Origin: Rhodospirillaceae bacterium
GTDB lineage: Bacteria > Pseudomonadota > Alphaproteobacteria > Rhodospirillales > Rhodospirillaceae
Assembly (NCBI GenBank): GCA_947476925.1
Contig: CANJSF010000022.1
Coordinates: forward strand, 1-55,518
Direction: 5' to 3'
DNA length: 55,518 nt
A program made the position numbers and the translations under genes. Under the pieces are notes generated by a model. That model worked only from the letters and a program-made list of their open reading frames with translations, searched no databases and was not told the DNA's origin. Positions 11,280 through 20,852 of the stretch are shown one piece after another; position 1 is the stretch's first letter, and each line of letters opens with the position of its first letter.

Positions 11280-12809
11280 CTAATTGGCTGCTGGCGTCGG
11301 GTTTGCAGGCGCTGCCGGGGGCTTTGGCAGGGCTTTCAGCTTGGCTGCGTCCAGGGCCACGCCCCGAGCCACACTGCCCGGCTCGCCCAAGGGCGGCATG
11401 AGTTGGCCATCAACCATTATGTCGATACCACCCGCATTGAGCGTCATGAGTGTCAGGCCCGGCCGTTCGGGGACTTTGTAGCTCTCGCCTTTGCGCAAAA
11501 AGCGCGTGAGCAACAACTGCTCGCCGTCGCGAACTTGAATCCAGCTATCAGACTTCGCCCGCAGCTCGACAGCATTTTTTGCCGCTGAGGCTGTTTGCGC
11601 TGCCGGTGTCGCGGGCTTTGGTACCGCAGCTCCTACAGCGGCAGGCTTCGGTGCGGCCGTTGGCGATGAAGCGACGACCGCAGGCGGCGTCGTGGCTAGT
11701 GGCGCTGGCGTCGAGGCCGTCGCTTTAGGCGCGGCAGCTAGTGGTGGCGTGATCGGAGCGGTCGCGACCTGGGTCGGAGCCGCTGAAGGCTTAGGAGCTG
11801 GCGTTACGGCAGGTGGCGCCGTTGGAACGGTAGCCACTTGGGTTGGAGCCGCTGAAGGCTTGGGAGCAGGCGCTACGACAGGTGGCGATTCAACAACAAC
11901 TGGCGCAGGGCTTGGCGCTTTTTCTGCGACTTTTTCAGCGACTTTATCTGGAACTTTGATTGGCGTTGGATCAACAGCGGGCGCAACGACGGCGGGTGCC
12001 GGCAAAGGCTTCGCAACAACTGGATCGGGTTGGGCCGGCTTAGGTTGAACCACAAGTGGCTCAGGTTGCGGGGTCGCTTTGGGTTGCGTTGAAGCAGCAA
12101 CTTGGGTTTGCGGCGGCGCGGGCGCAATTAGTTTTGTTTCTCGCACAGCATCGACTGCCGGTATCGACGAAGGCGATTCATCGTCTTCGACGACGGGCGG
12201 TACAAAATCGGTTTCAGGCTCTGATGAAACAATGGCGTCTGCCACTTGCTCGGGCGCGGCATCCGGTTCGGGTGTTGTCGAGGACCCATTATTCAAGAGG
12301 GCAGCCAATCGGTCGGGCACTTCTTGAATAACATCAGCGGCACGACGATCTGCATCGGCCATCGAGTACCAAATGCCGTACACCATCATCCCCATGACGA
12401 CGGCAATGAGGAGCAACGCGCCAGATGGTATGCCCGATTCAGGCGCCGACATCGGATACTCGTATCGCGTGACACGCTTAACGCCGGCGGTTTCTTCTTT
12501 GTAGCGGCGTACAACTTCGTCGCCATCGAGACCCAGGTGATCTGCATAGGCGCGCACAAAGCCAATCGCGTAGGCCTGGCCAGGCAAATCTTCATAACGG
12601 CCGTCTTCAATAGCGACCAAAAAATTATATCGGATGTGCAAAACGGCTGCGACGTCTTGCAGGTCTTTGCCCACCCGCATGCGCGTGGCGCACAGCAAGG
12701 TGCCAACATGCGACGCCTGCTCCGATGTACCGCTCGCAGCTGATCCCAGGGTCCCAAAAGGCCCAGCGCTGGTCTCGAGGTTGGAATCTGATGACGTCTT
12801 GTCGTTCAT
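11280..12809 (-). CDS. RodZ-like membrane protein (HTH, TM, DUF4115)
   Basis: From the ATG at 12809 the product has 509 residues. A Cro/C1-type HTH_25 domain lies at about 36-104 ([19 protein letters not shown] onward). A single transmembrane helix (about 130-150) is followed by a very long Pro/Ala/Val-rich linker (about 180-405) and a C-terminal DUF4115 domain (about 410-490, [13 protein letters not shown]). This is the RodZ architecture: cytoplasmic HTH binding MreB, periplasmic beta domain, role in rod shape. The linker carries a direct repeat of about 23 residues ([13 protein letters not shown] twice), still visible at DNA level around 11768-11880. An upstream TTG at 12830 in the same frame is less likely. 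The context next to ispG is common for rodZ. Confidence 0.88.
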   Translation of the reverse strand: MNDKTSSDSNLETSAGPFGTLGSAASGTSEQASHVGTLLCATRMRVGKDLQDVAAVLHIRYNFLVAIEDGRYEDLPGQAYAIGFVRAYADHLGLDGDEVVRRYKEETAGVKRVTRYEYPMSAPESGIPSGALLLIAVVMGMMVYGIWYSMADADRRAADVIQEVPDRLAALLNNGSSTTPEPDAAPEQVADAIVSSEPETDFVPPVVEDDESPSSIPAVDAVRETKLIAPAPPQTQVAASTQPKATPQPEPLVVQPKPAQPDPVVAKPLPAPAVVAPAVDPTPIKVPDKVAEKVAEKAPSPAPVVVESPPVVAPAPKPSAAPTQVATVPTAPPAVTPAPKPSAAPTQVATAPITPPLAAAPKATASTPAPLATTPPAVVASSPTAAPKPAAVGAAVPKPATPAAQTASAAKNAVELRAKSDSWIQVRDGEQLLLTRFLRKGESYKVPERPGLTLMTLNAGGIDIMVDGQLMPPLGEPGSVARGVALDAAKLKALPKPPAAPANPTPAAN

Positions 12810-12958
12810 AGGGTGAAGTTGAGGGTCCAAAAACGTACAGCCTGCAAGTAGTCATAAACCCGACCGTGTGTCGGCTGACAACCTGCAAACGAGCTGATTG
12901 TATGATTTTTAATATTCCAAGGAAACCCATGATTGCCAAGCCCGGGACGGGCCTGGCC

Positions 12959-15229
12959 TTATTCGGATAAATCCTCGCCAATGATACCATGGTCCTGAGC
13001 ATAACTCTTGATCTCGGACCGCAATGACGCGGCACGCGAGTTCATTTGCCTCAGGATAAAACTCTCCAGATCGGCCAACACCGTGCGGCGAACCACGTCG
13101 CGGATTTGACCAACGGCAGCAGGAGCCATTGAAAGCGCGCGAAAGCCAAGCGCCATAAGCGCCAAGGCCTCAAGCGGTTTGCCCGCCATTTCGCCGCACA
13201 ACGATAGCGGCTTATTCGCTGCACGACACTGTTGAGCGATAAATTGCAACATCCGCAAAACGGGTGCCGACAAAGCATCGTACCGATCGGCAATACGCGT
13301 GTTGCCGCGATCAGCCGCGAACGCAAATTGGATCAGGTCATTTGACCCGATCGACAGAAAATCAACACGCTCCAGCAAATGCTCTAGCTGCCATATCAGC
13401 GAGGGCACTTCCAGCATTGTACCAACAGCTATCTCGCGTGGCGCCATGCCGCCACACTTCATGTGGCGCGCAACTTCCAAATCAAGAATACGGCGGCACG
13501 CATCGAACTCAGCGATAGTCGCGACCATCGGAAACATAACGCGAAAAATTTGCCCCTCGCAGGCTTGCAAAATTGCGCGCAGTTGTTGACGCATCACAGA
13601 TGGGCGATCGAGTGTGAGCCGAACCGAGCGCCACCCCATAGCAGGGTTATCCTCTTTGTCGCCCGCCCACGATGCTGCGATTTTATCGCCTCCGACATCA
13701 AGCGTGCGAAAAGTTACCGGCTTGCCACCTGCGGCATCGACAGCTTGCCGATAAAGGGCACGCTGTAATTTCACGTCGGGCAATGTCGGCATGGCCAAAA
13801 ATTGCATTTCGGTGCGAAACAAGCCAATGCCTGCCGCCCCCGTTTCATTCAAGGCCTGTACGTCGATCAGAAAACCGGCATTGAGTTGCAACTCAATCGC
13901 CACGCCGTCGCGCGTGACGGAGGGCAGGTCTTTGCTGGCAGCATAGGCCGCCTTTTGCCGCAGGCGAGCAGCTGCATTAGTTGCAAACATTTCTTGCAAA
14001 TCTTCTGATGGCCGCAAGAAAACGTGCCCTGCGCTCGCATCAAGCGCCAACAAATCGAAGGCATCGATGCGGTTCAATGCGCCGTGGACCTGCGCCAACA
14101 CTGGAATATCCAGCGCTTTGGCTACGACCACGGCATGCATGGTCGGCGACCCCTCTTCCATTATGACGCCGCGTAGTTTGCGACGGTCGTAATCAAGCAG
14201 TTCGGTCGGCCCTAAACTGCGACAAACCAAAATTGAGTTTTCGGGCAACTCGGTTCGCATTCCACCACCCGCCAAGATCGAAAGCAGGCGGTTGGCGAGG
14301 TCATCAAGATCTTGCAAGCGTTCGCGAAACAGCGGGTCTGACATCTGCATCATGCGCACGCGCGTATCGTCACTCACTTTTTGCACGGACGCTTCTGCGG
14401 TAAGACCAGTGTCAATCGCGTCCGTAATACGGCTGATCCAACCGCGGTCATCGGCGAACATGCGATAGACTTCAAGAATATCGCCAAAGCCGCCCATGTC
14501 GCCGCGCGACGAATCAATCAGCGTATCGACATCTTTGCGCAGCGCATTCAATGCGCTTTGCAACCGGCCGTGCTCAACAACGGGGTCATCAGACACTAAG
14601 CGCCCAATTCGCACGTGGCTTTTATGCAAAACGGCTTGGCCAAGACCCAAGCCCGGATTGAGCATTGCACCGGACAACCGCACCGGCAGCAACGCGTTAC
14701 CCTCAGCCGGGAACAACTCGTCACGCTTGACGACTTGGGCCGTTGTCGTGAGCTCCGCGATGACCATTGCCACGGTCTCGAGCGTTTCAATTTCCCAGTC
14801 ATTGAAGGGGCGCTCGTCTCTGTTTTGCACCGCCAAAACACCCATGACGCGGCCTGCTTGAATCATCGGCACGCCCATCAGTGAGCGGAAAAAATCTTCG
14901 CCGGTTTCTGGCCGATAAACAAACGAAGGATGCGACCACGCATCGGCAAGCGAAACCGAACGCGCATGAGCGGCGATTTCGCCCACCAGGCCCTCGCCCA
15001 CCCTTAGGCGCGTGATATGAACAGCGCGCTGCGACAATCCAAACGTCGCAAACAATTCCAGCACTTCGCCGGCGCGCATGATGTAGCACGAGCAGACGTC
15101 CGCCTTCAGGCCCTGGGCGATAAGTGCGACAAGTTTATCGAGCCGTTCTTGAACCGAACCAATCCCCGCCATGACATCGCGCAAGCGCGAAAGCATCTGG
15201 CGAAGATCAACGGCATTGAACGTTGTCAT
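12959..15229 (-). CDS. ptsP: phosphoenolpyruvate-protein phosphotransferase of the nitrogen PTS (EI-Ntr)
   Basis: From the ATG at 15229 the product is 756 residues. An N-terminal GAF sensor domain (about 15-160) precedes the EI N-terminal domain and the phosphohistidine swivel, in which GSPTMHAVVVAKALDIP places the acceptor at His365. The PEP-binding TIM barrel (about 440-730) includes FRTLDVGGDKI, GLFRTEMQFL and SIGSNDLIQFAFAADR. EI-Ntr moves phosphate from PEP to NPr and EIIA-Ntr and reports nitrogen status through GAF-bound glutamine in relatives. No ptsO or ptsN is in the window. Its ATG overlaps the upstream gene's stop (ATGA). A longer frame to 15394 would overlap that gene heavily and is rejected. 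Confidence 0.95.
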   Translation of the reverse strand: MTTFNAVDLRQMLSRLRDVMAGIGSVQERLDKLVALIAQGLKADVCSCYIMRAGEVLELFATFGLSQRAVHITRLRVGEGLVGEIAAHARSVSLADAWSHPSFVYRPETGEDFFRSLMGVPMIQAGRVMGVLAVQNRDERPFNDWEIETLETVAMVIAELTTTAQVVKRDELFPAEGNALLPVRLSGAMLNPGLGLGQAVLHKSHVRIGRLVSDDPVVEHGRLQSALNALRKDVDTLIDSSRGDMGGFGDILEVYRMFADDRGWISRITDAIDTGLTAEASVQKVSDDTRVRMMQMSDPLFRERLQDLDDLANRLLSILAGGGMRTELPENSILVCRSLGPTELLDYDRRKLRGVIMEEGSPTMHAVVVAKALDIPVLAQVHGALNRIDAFDLLALDASAGHVFLRPSEDLQEMFATNAAARLRQKAAYAASKDLPSVTRDGVAIELQLNAGFLIDVQALNETGAAGIGLFRTEMQFLAMPTLPDVKLQRALYRQAVDAAGGKPVTFRTLDVGGDKIAASWAGDKEDNPAMGWRSVRLTLDRPSVMRQQLRAILQACEGQIFRVMFPMVATIAEFDACRRILDLEVARHMKCGGMAPREIAVGTMLEVPSLIWQLEHLLERVDFLSIGSNDLIQFAFAADRGNTRIADRYDALSAPVLRMLQFIAQQCRAANKPLSLCGEMAGKPLEALALMALGFRALSMAPAAVGQIRDVVRRTVLADLESFILRQMNSRAASLRSEIKSYAQDHGIIGEDLSE

Positions 15230-16281
15230 GCGGCCGTGCGGGCTGACAACACGTGGGCGGCCTGATCGATGAGCTCGGCGAAAATTTCGGCAACGGGTTG
15301 CTCTTTGGTGACCAACCCGACACTTTGGCCCGCCATCAGCGAGCCGCGCTCGACGTCGCCGTCGATGACAGCACGACGCAATGCGCCGGCCCAAAAGTGT
15401 TCGATTTCCAGCTGGGCCGCGGTCGCGTCCAATTCACCGGCATCGAACTTGGCGATGACTTGGCGCTGCTTATCCATGAACTCTTCGACGCCTTTGTTCA
15501 CAATGGCGCGAACGGGGATCACGGGGAAACGTTTGTCCAACTGAATGCTTGGCATGGCATCGCGCGCGTTGGCGCGGATAAATGCTTTCTTGAAATTGGG
15601 ATGTGCGATGCATTCGCTGGCGCAGACAAACCGCGTACCCATCTGCACACCGCTGGCACCCATATCCAAGTAAGAAACAATGGTTTCGCCGCGTGCGATA
15701 CCGCCTGCCACAAACACCGGCACATCGCGCACACTGGGAAGAATTTCTTGGGCCAGAACGCTTGTGGAAACGGGTCCGATATGGCCACCCGCTTCGCTAC
15801 CCTCGATGACAATGGCATCCGCGCCGAGTTTAATGAAACGCTTGGCCAGCACCAAAGCTGGGGCAAAGCACATGAGCTTCGCACCGCCATCCTTGACTCG
15901 CTTGATCGCCTCAGCCGGCGGAATACCCCCGGCCAAAACAACATGCGAGACATTGTTGGCCGTACAAACGTCTGCCAATTCCAGCAACATTGGATGCAGT
16001 GTGATGAGATTCACACCAAAGGGTTTGGTTGTCAGCGCCTGAGTGGCCTTGATTTCACGGTCAAGCAGTTCTGGCGTCATGGAACCGCAGGCAATAACGC
16101 CAAAGCCCCCAGAGTTTGAAATCGCCGACACGAGGTGCCGCTCGGACACCCAGGTCATCGCGCCGCCCATAATGACGATAGGGCAGCCCAAAAACGCAGC
16201 CCCGCGCTCCCACAACTTTGCCAGCGCTGGTGGAACAGCGGGTGTGGCCTGAGCGGTGGCGGGCGCTGCAGTTTGATCCAT
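15226..16281 (-). CDS. nitronate monooxygenase / FabK-like flavoprotein
   Basis: The 351-residue protein is a TIM-barrel FMN enzyme of the 2-nitropropane dioxygenase-like family. The N-terminal PIVIMGGAMTWVSERHL, the glycine-rich FMN loop and the motif GSEAGGHIG with candidate catalytic His167 are present. Nitronate monooxygenases use this histidine to oxidise nitronates, and FabK enoyl-ACP reductases share the fold and motif. I cannot separate the two from sequence alone, although the length (about 350) and C-terminus look NMO-like. It lies between lysC (17 bases upstream) and ptsP (4-base overlap), so it is co-transcribed with them. The first 15 residues are Ala/Pro/Thr-rich and likely disordered. 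Confidence 0.85.
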   Translation of the reverse strand: MDQTAAPATAQATPAVPPALAKLWERGAAFLGCPIVIMGGAMTWVSERHLVSAISNSGGFGVIACGSMTPELLDREIKATQALTTKPFGVNLITLHPMLLELADVCTANNVSHVVLAGGIPPAEAIKRVKDGGAKLMCFAPALVLAKRFIKLGADAIVIEGSEAGGHIGPVSTSVLAQEILPSVRDVPVFVAGGIARGETIVSYLDMGASGVQMGTRFVCASECIAHPNFKKAFIRANARDAMPSIQLDKRFPVIPVRAIVNKGVEEFMDKQRQVIAKFDAGELDATAAQLEIEHFWAGALRRAVIDGDVERGSLMAGQSVGLVTKEQPVAEIFAELIDQAAHVLSARTAA

Positions 16282-16298
16282 GTATTCGATGCCTAATT

Positions 16299-17513
16299 CT
16301 AAGCCGCGTCGAGATTGTAGGCGGTGTGCAGCGCGCGCAAGGCCAATTCGGTGTAGTCCTCGGCGATCAGAACGCTGACCTTAATTTCCGATGTCGATAT
16401 GACCTGAATGTTGATGCCCTTATCAGCCAAGGTTTTGAACATGGTTTGCGCCACACCCGCATGACTGCGCATGCCCACGCCAATGACCGAGACCTTCACG
16501 ACATTTTTGTCGGCCTTTATAGTCTTGTAAGGCACATGAAGTTTTTCTTTGATCACCTTCAACGCGCGATCGAGGTCGGCCTTACCGACGGTAAAGGTCA
16601 GGTCGGTTGTGCCGTCTTGCGAGACATTCTGTACGATCATATCGACGTTAATGTTGGCATCGGCCAATGGTCCAAAAATACTAGCCGCCACACCGGGCTG
16701 ATCACTGACGCCGACCAGCGTGATTTTTGCTTCGTCACGGCTATAGGCGATGCCGCTCACCAATTCCTTTTCCACGATTTCGTCCTCGTCACACACCAGA
16801 GTTCCAGGGGCTTCAGAAAAGCTCGACAACACTTGCACCCGCACGCGATGCTTCATGGCCATTTCGACCGAGCGGGTTTGCAAGACTTTGGCGCCTAAAG
16901 ACGCCATTTCGAGCATTTCTTCGTAGGTAATCTTATTGAGCTTTTTGGCCGTCTTTACGATGCGTGGGTCGGTCGTATAAACGCCGTCAACATCGGTGTA
17001 GATGTCACAACGATCAGCTTTCAACCCAGCGGCCAAAGCGACGGCCGTTGTGTCCGACCCACCGCGGCCCAGAGTTGACGTGCGGTTGTCAGGCCCCACA
17101 CCTTGAAAACCCGCCACCACCGGCACTTCGCCGCGCTCCATGCGCGCGATCAATTCGCCGCCCTTAATCTCGACAATGCGGGCTTTGCCATGCGCATCGT
17201 CGGTGATCAACGGAATCTGCCAGCCCTGCCACGAGCGCGCGTTAACGCCCAGCTCCTGCAACGCGATGGCCAGCAAGCCGCTGGTCACTTGCTCGCCGGT
17301 AGCCACAACAGCATCGTATTCGCGCGCGTCGTGAAGGGGCGCCACCTGGGTGCAATAATCAACCAACTGATTGGTCACGCCCGACATGGCCGACACCGTC
17401 ACCGCAACTTGATTGCCGCGATCAACTTCTGCTTTAACTTTGCGCGCGACGTTTTTAATGCGGGCAATATCGCCCACCGACGTGCCGCCAAATTTCATCA
17501 CTATGCGCGCCAT
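16299..17513 (-). CDS. lysC: aspartate kinase
   Basis: The 404-residue monofunctional aspartokinase starts with KFGGTSVGD (nucleotide/substrate binding). It contains GRGGSDTTAVALAAGL and FTDVDGVYTTDPR-type motifs, and ends in two ACT domains (about 265-400) that bind lysine and/or threonine for feedback control. It phosphorylates aspartate, the first step to Lys, Met, Thr and diaminopimelate. Order lysC, NMO-like gene, ptsP on one strand is a common alphaproteobacterial arrangement. The 217 bases upstream (17514-17730) are shared with the divergent ubiG; no strong minus-strand promoter is visible there. Confidence 0.97.
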   Translation of the reverse strand: MARIVMKFGGTSVGDIARIKNVARKVKAEVDRGNQVAVTVSAMSGVTNQLVDYCTQVAPLHDAREYDAVVATGEQVTSGLLAIALQELGVNARSWQGWQIPLITDDAHGKARIVEIKGGELIARMERGEVPVVAGFQGVGPDNRTSTLGRGGSDTTAVALAAGLKADRCDIYTDVDGVYTTDPRIVKTAKKLNKITYEEMLEMASLGAKVLQTRSVEMAMKHRVRVQVLSSFSEAPGTLVCDEDEIVEKELVSGIAYSRDEAKITLVGVSDQPGVAASIFGPLADANINVDMIVQNVSQDGTTDLTFTVGKADLDRALKVIKEKLHVPYKTIKADKNVVKVSVIGVGMRSHAGVAQTMFKTLADKGINIQVISTSEIKVSVLIAEDYTELALRALHTAYNLDAA

Positions 17514-17674
17514 GGCTGCGCACCCGACCCTAAGAGTTTAACAGGACTTTCTATCACCCGACCTTGGCACCACATGGGGGCCCCCGCGGGCGCGCATACA
17601 TAACCAAAAGCCCCCCGTCTCACAAGGCATAGAAACCATGCATTTGGTGGCGTTATATCGCCTTAACAAGCCAT

Positions 17675-17703
17675 TTTCCGAGGTCGGGCAACATGAGTAT
17701 ACT
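17675..17703 (+). promoter_or_regulatory. candidate promoter of ubiG
   Basis: TATACT (17698-17703) is a good -10 hexamer 28 bases before the chosen ubiG ATG. The matching -35 (TTTCCG at 17675-17680, 17-base spacer) is weak. If it is used, translation must begin at 17731 and not at the upstream ATG at 17638. Confidence 0.3.
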
Positions 17704-17730
17704 GGTCTCATTACCGTAGGATTTAACTTA

Positions 17731-18480
17731 ATGATCGTTCAGCCGCCCCCATCGACATCCGTGCTGCCCGACGAGGTGGCTAAATTCTCGGCGATCGCTG
17801 ACGAATGGTGGGACCCCCAGGGCAAATTCAAACCTCTGCACAAATTCAACCCAGAGAGAATCAGATACGTGCGCGACAGCATGGCCGCACACTTTTCTCG
17901 TGACCTGGCCCAACCCAACCCCTTTCACGGCCTAAGCCTCCTCGACGTGGGATGCGGTGGGGGACTAATTGCCGAGCCGTTGGCACGGTTGGGATTTAAC
18001 GTCACCGCCATTGATGCATCGGACAAAAACATCGGCGTGGCAAAATTGCATGCAGCCAAATCTGGTTTAGAAATCAACTACGACTGCATGCCGCCCGAAC
18101 AGCTTTTGGAGTCATCCCAGCGCTTTGATGTTGTATTGGCGTTGGAAGTTGTCGAGCACGTTGCCGACGTCACCGCGTTCCTGAATACCGTGGGGCGATT
18201 GGTCGCCCCCGGTGGTGCACTGGTCGGCGCAACGTTGAATAGAACATTGAAGTCGCTCGCCATGGCCAAATTTGGCGCCGAGTATGTTTTGCGCTGGCTT
18301 CCGATCGGAACACATGACTGGCGAAAATTTGTACGACCGAGTGAACTCGCCGCAGGCCTGCGCGGGTCAGGCTTGGCCGTGCAAGACTTGAAGGGCATGA
18401 GTTACGACCTGTTCCGGGATCGCTGGCTGATCTCGGATGATCTGGATATCAACTACATGATGCTGGCCACGCGAGCCTAG
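17731..18480 (+). CDS. ubiG: bifunctional 2-polyprenyl-6-hydroxyphenol methylase / demethylubiquinol O-methyltransferase
   Basis: UbiG performs both O-methylations of ubiquinone biosynthesis with SAM. The 249-residue product has the family start [23 protein letters not shown] motif [20 protein letters not shown] (about 70), the acidic D of motif II (VTAIDASD) and C-terminal [10 protein letters not shown]. The frame extends upstream to an ATG at 17638, but homologous residues begin only after the ATG at 17731, which has an AGGAT ribosome-binding sequence and a possible promoter in the interval. It ends 4 bases from the converging DUF1178 gene. Confidence 0.95.
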   Translation: MIVQPPPSTSVLPDEVAKFSAIADEWWDPQGKFKPLHKFNPERIRYVRDSMAAHFSRDLAQPNPFHGLSLLDVGCGGGLIAEPLARLGFNVTAIDASDKNIGVAKLHAAKSGLEINYDCMPPEQLLESSQRFDVVLALEVVEHVADVTAFLNTVGRLVAPGGALVGATLNRTLKSLAMAKFGAEYVLRWLPIGTHDWRKFVRPSELAAGLRGSGLAVQDLKGMSYDLFRDRWLISDDLDINYMMLATRA

Positions 18481-18484
18481 CTGA

Positions 18485-18961
18485 TTAGCTCAGCTTACGT
18501 TTTTTGGGCCATGGCAGCGCAACAACATTGATGCCTTCGTCATTGAGCTCTTGCGCTTGCTCGGGCGTTGCATCGCCATAGATGCCGCGCTCAGGCGCCT
18601 CGCCGTAATGAATTTTGCGCGCCTCGCTGGTGAACTGATCGCCGACGTTATCGAAATTCTTCTCGATCGTTTTGCGCAATTCGTTGAAGGCCTCGGTCAT
18701 CTTTTCAACGGCTTGCGAGACATCCGCCGTCAGGGCGGGCGTTGACGCCTCGGGGCCTGCCGGCACCGGCAAGGCTGGTGCGGTGCCTTTTTTCTTCGAC
18801 GTTGTGATGCGCGGCGACTGAATCGCTTTTTTCACTTTGGTGCCGCCGCATTTGGGGCACACGACTTGGCCCGCCTTCATCAGCTTGTCGGCAACCGACG
18901 AGTTGCGAAACCAAGTGTCGAATTGGTGTTCCTTGTCGCAAATGAGATCGTACAAAATCAT
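18485..18961 (-). CDS. DUF1178 family protein
   Basis: The 158-residue protein begins MILYDLICDKEHQFDTWFRN. It has a zinc-ribbon-like pair (CDKEH near 8 and CPKCGG near 36), then a low-complexity Ala/Pro linker and a helical C-terminal part ending in a conserved-looking VVALPWPKKRKLS. The family is widespread in Alpha- and Betaproteobacteria, and its function is unknown. The ATG overlaps the stop of the nitrilase-family gene (ATGA), placing it last in the grxC-nitrilase-DUF1178 operon. Confidence 0.92.
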   Translation of the reverse strand: MILYDLICDKEHQFDTWFRNSSVADKLMKAGQVVCPKCGGTKVKKAIQSPRITTSKKKGTAPALPVPAGPEASTPALTADVSQAVEKMTEAFNELRKTIEKNFDNVGDQFTSEARKIHYGEAPERGIYGDATPEQAQELNDEGINVVALPWPKKRKLS

Positions 18962-19806
18962 GGGGCTATGGGTAACAAACCAAAGTTCGCATTGAGTGAA
19001 AGCGACGGAATCTTGCCGCGCGCGGCCGCAACCTCGGTCGGGTCGATCTTTGTCAAAACAAATCCCGGCGCGGTCCCGGCATCGGCCAGCACTTCACCCC
19101 ACGGGTTAATGATCAGCGCATGGCCGTAGGTTTTGCGTTCCCCTATATGGGTACCGGTTTGCGCAGGCGCAAACACAAAGCAGCCGGTTTCAATGGCGCG
19201 GGCGCGCAGTAAAACGTGCCAATGCGCCTCGCCGGTTTTTTGCGTAAACGCCGAAGGCACCGTCAGAAAGTGCGACCCGGCTTGCGCCAAATGGCGAAAC
19301 AGGTGTGGGAAGCGTAAATCGTAGCAAACAGTCAGCCCGAGCCGACCCCAAGGCAGGTCGACCGTCACCGCCTGCGCGCCAGAATCAAATGTCGCGCTTT
19401 CGTGGTAGCGCTCGCCGCCGCCCAAATCGACGTCGAACATATGAATTTTGTCGTACTTTGCCGCCACCTTGCCATCGGGGCCGATCACATAGGTTCGGTT
19501 GGCCAACTTGCCGGTTTCAAGCAGCACGCCCAGGGTGCCGCAATGCAGCCAGATCTTGAGCTCGGCTGCCAGCGCGCCAAACGCCTTCAACGCCGCGTGC
19601 GCACTTTCGGGCATACCCTTGCCGATGATGGCTGCGCGACCAAACTCCATCATCGCGACGTTTTCCGGCATCAACACGAGCTGCGCGCCTTTAGCGACAG
19701 CCTCGCGCGTAAGGCTTGCGGCCACATCAATGTTGGCAGCCATGTCGTTGCTGGCATTGACCTGCAAGCAGGCCACAGTGAAGGCTTGGGTTGCGTCCGC
19801 CATCAC
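18958..19806 (-). CDS. carbon-nitrogen hydrolase (Nit1/Nit2-like amidase)
   Basis: The 282-residue protein belongs to the nitrilase superfamily. The Glu-Lys-Cys triad is visible: Glu in LVLMPENVAM (about 49), Lys in DKIHMFDVDLGGGERY (about 120) and Cys in LGLTVCYDLRFP (about 160). The sequence resembles the Nit1/Nit2 branch; members of that branch hydrolyse deaminated glutathione or omega-amides as metabolite repair. Its position between a glutaredoxin gene and DUF1178, with ATGA overlaps on both sides, fits a glutathione-linked repair role, which is inference. Confidence 0.92.
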   Translation of the reverse strand: MMADATQAFTVACLQVNASNDMAANIDVAASLTREAVAKGAQLVLMPENVAMMEFGRAAIIGKGMPESAHAALKAFGALAAELKIWLHCGTLGVLLETGKLANRTYVIGPDGKVAAKYDKIHMFDVDLGGGERYHESATFDSGAQAVTVDLPWGRLGLTVCYDLRFPHLFRHLAQAGSHFLTVPSAFTQKTGEAHWHVLLRARAIETGCFVFAPAQTGTHIGERKTYGHALIINPWGEVLADAGTAPGFVLTKIDPTEVAAARGKIPSLSLNANFGLLPIAP

Positions 19807-20063
19807 GACTGCGCTAGCAGCGGATCGAGTCCACCTTTTTGATCGAGCGCATACAAATCGTCGCAGCCGCCGATATGGCGCTCATCGATAAAAATTTGCG
19901 GCACTGTGTAACCGCCTTGGGCGCGCGCGATCATTTCTTGTTTCTTTTGTGGTTCAGCCAGCACATCGATCTCGGCGAAGGCCACGCCCTTCTGTCGCAG
20001 AAGCTGTTTGGCGCGGTGGCAATAACCACAAAATGGCGATGTGTAAATTTCGATTTTAGGCAT
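19803..20063 (-). CDS. grxC: dithiol glutaredoxin 3
   Basis: The 86-residue thioredoxin-fold protein has the active site CGYC (SPFCGYCHRAKQLL, residues 12-15), the cis-proline motif TVPQIFI (about 53-59) and the glutathione-binding GG-D turn (GGCDDL, about 66). It reduces disulfides and glutathione mixed disulfides in the cytoplasm. It is first in the operon and overlaps the next gene by 4 bases. Many alphaproteobacteria have comF immediately upstream; here comF lies 2 kb away. Confidence 0.95.
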   Translation of the reverse strand: MPKIEIYTSPFCGYCHRAKQLLRQKGVAFAEIDVLAEPQKKQEMIARAQGGYTVPQIFIDERHIGGCDDLYALDQKGGLDPLLAQS

Positions 20064-20089
20064 GGTGGTGGGACGCAGTTGAGTGTTTT

Positions 20090-20117
20090 AGTGTAGGCTT
20101 GATCAACGCGGTTGCAA
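20090..20117 (-). promoter_or_regulatory. candidate promoter of the grxC operon
   Basis: TTGCAA (20117-20112) and TACACT (20095-20090) on the minus strand are separated by 16 bases and lie 27 bases before the grxC ATG. In many genomes this operon begins with comF; a separate promoter here agrees with comF having been split off. Confidence 0.4.
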
Positions 20118-20169
20118 AGATCGAGGTTGCAGCTCAGCAGCCAATAGGCCACTCAAATTTGGGTATTTC

Positions 20170-20781
20170 ATGGCAATCGGGCGTGTTTTGCTGCTGTGCG
20201 GCGAGGTCGAGGGTCCGTTCTTAGCCGCAATCCTGCGCGCCCATCAACCCGCATTGCAGCTCGAATTGGTCAATTCTGCCGAGGCCCTGAGTGCAGCAAG
20301 CCAGGTCCCCATGGACGGCACGCGCCTCGTCTCGTTTTGCAGTTCGGTCATTGTGCCCGAGGCCATCTTAAGCCAACTGCCCGGGCCTTCTTACAACTTC
20401 CACCCGGGCCCACCCGAATACCCCGGACGCTACCCCAGCGTGTTTGCGCTGTATGATGGGGCCGAACAATTCGGCATTACGGTTCACGAAATGGCCGCTA
20501 AGGTCGACGCCGGACCCATTGTTGCCGCAAACTGGTTCACTGTGCCGAAGGACTGCACGTTGCCCCAACTTGAGGAACTGGCATTTGCCGCGCTCGTCGA
20601 GAAGTTCCGAGCGCTCTCGTTCCATTTAGCGACCGTTGAACGACACCTGGTGCGCATGCCCTATCGCTGGGGCGCGCGCAAAACCAAGAAGGCCGACCGC
20701 GATGCCCTATGCCGCATCACGCCTGATCTCGATGCCGCTGAAGTCGCGCGACGGCGACGGGCGTGCGGGCAAAGTTTGTGA
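20170..20781 (+). CDS. stand-alone formyltransferase-domain protein
   Basis: The 203-residue product carries the formyltransferase catalytic triad: Asn76 and His78 in YNFHPGPPEYPGRYP and Asp113 in KVDAGPIV. Full-length Fmt is about 310 residues with a C-terminal OB-like tRNA-binding domain, which is missing here. This is therefore not methionyl-tRNA formyltransferase; small sugar- or amino-acid-directed formyl- and related transferases share the fold. The C-terminus is short and very basic (RRRRACGQS). It is divergent from grxC and upstream of the LuxR/DUF4199 pair. The substrate cannot be told. Confidence 0.75.
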   Translation: MAIGRVLLLCGEVEGPFLAAILRAHQPALQLELVNSAEALSAASQVPMDGTRLVSFCSSVIVPEAILSQLPGPSYNFHPGPPEYPGRYPSVFALYDGAEQFGITVHEMAAKVDAGPIVAANWFTVPKDCTLPQLEELAFAALVEKFRALSFHLATVERHLVRMPYRWGARKTKKADRDALCRITPDLDAAEVARRRRACGQSL

Positions 20782-20852
20782 TTGCGATGTCATTGAAAAA
20801 ATCGCTTTGGGGATAGTTCTCAGGTGAAGCGCTTCATACTAGATTTCGCCTC

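Noticed and set aside
15253-16119. 288-codon plus-strand frame opposite the nitronate monooxygenase-like gene
   Set aside because: It is a reverse-frame shadow of a well-supported gene, with no start signal and no homology.
17638-17730. Upstream extension of the ubiG frame from the ATG at 17638
   Set aside because: The 31 extra residues have no UbiG similarity, and a candidate -10 (TATACT) lies within them.
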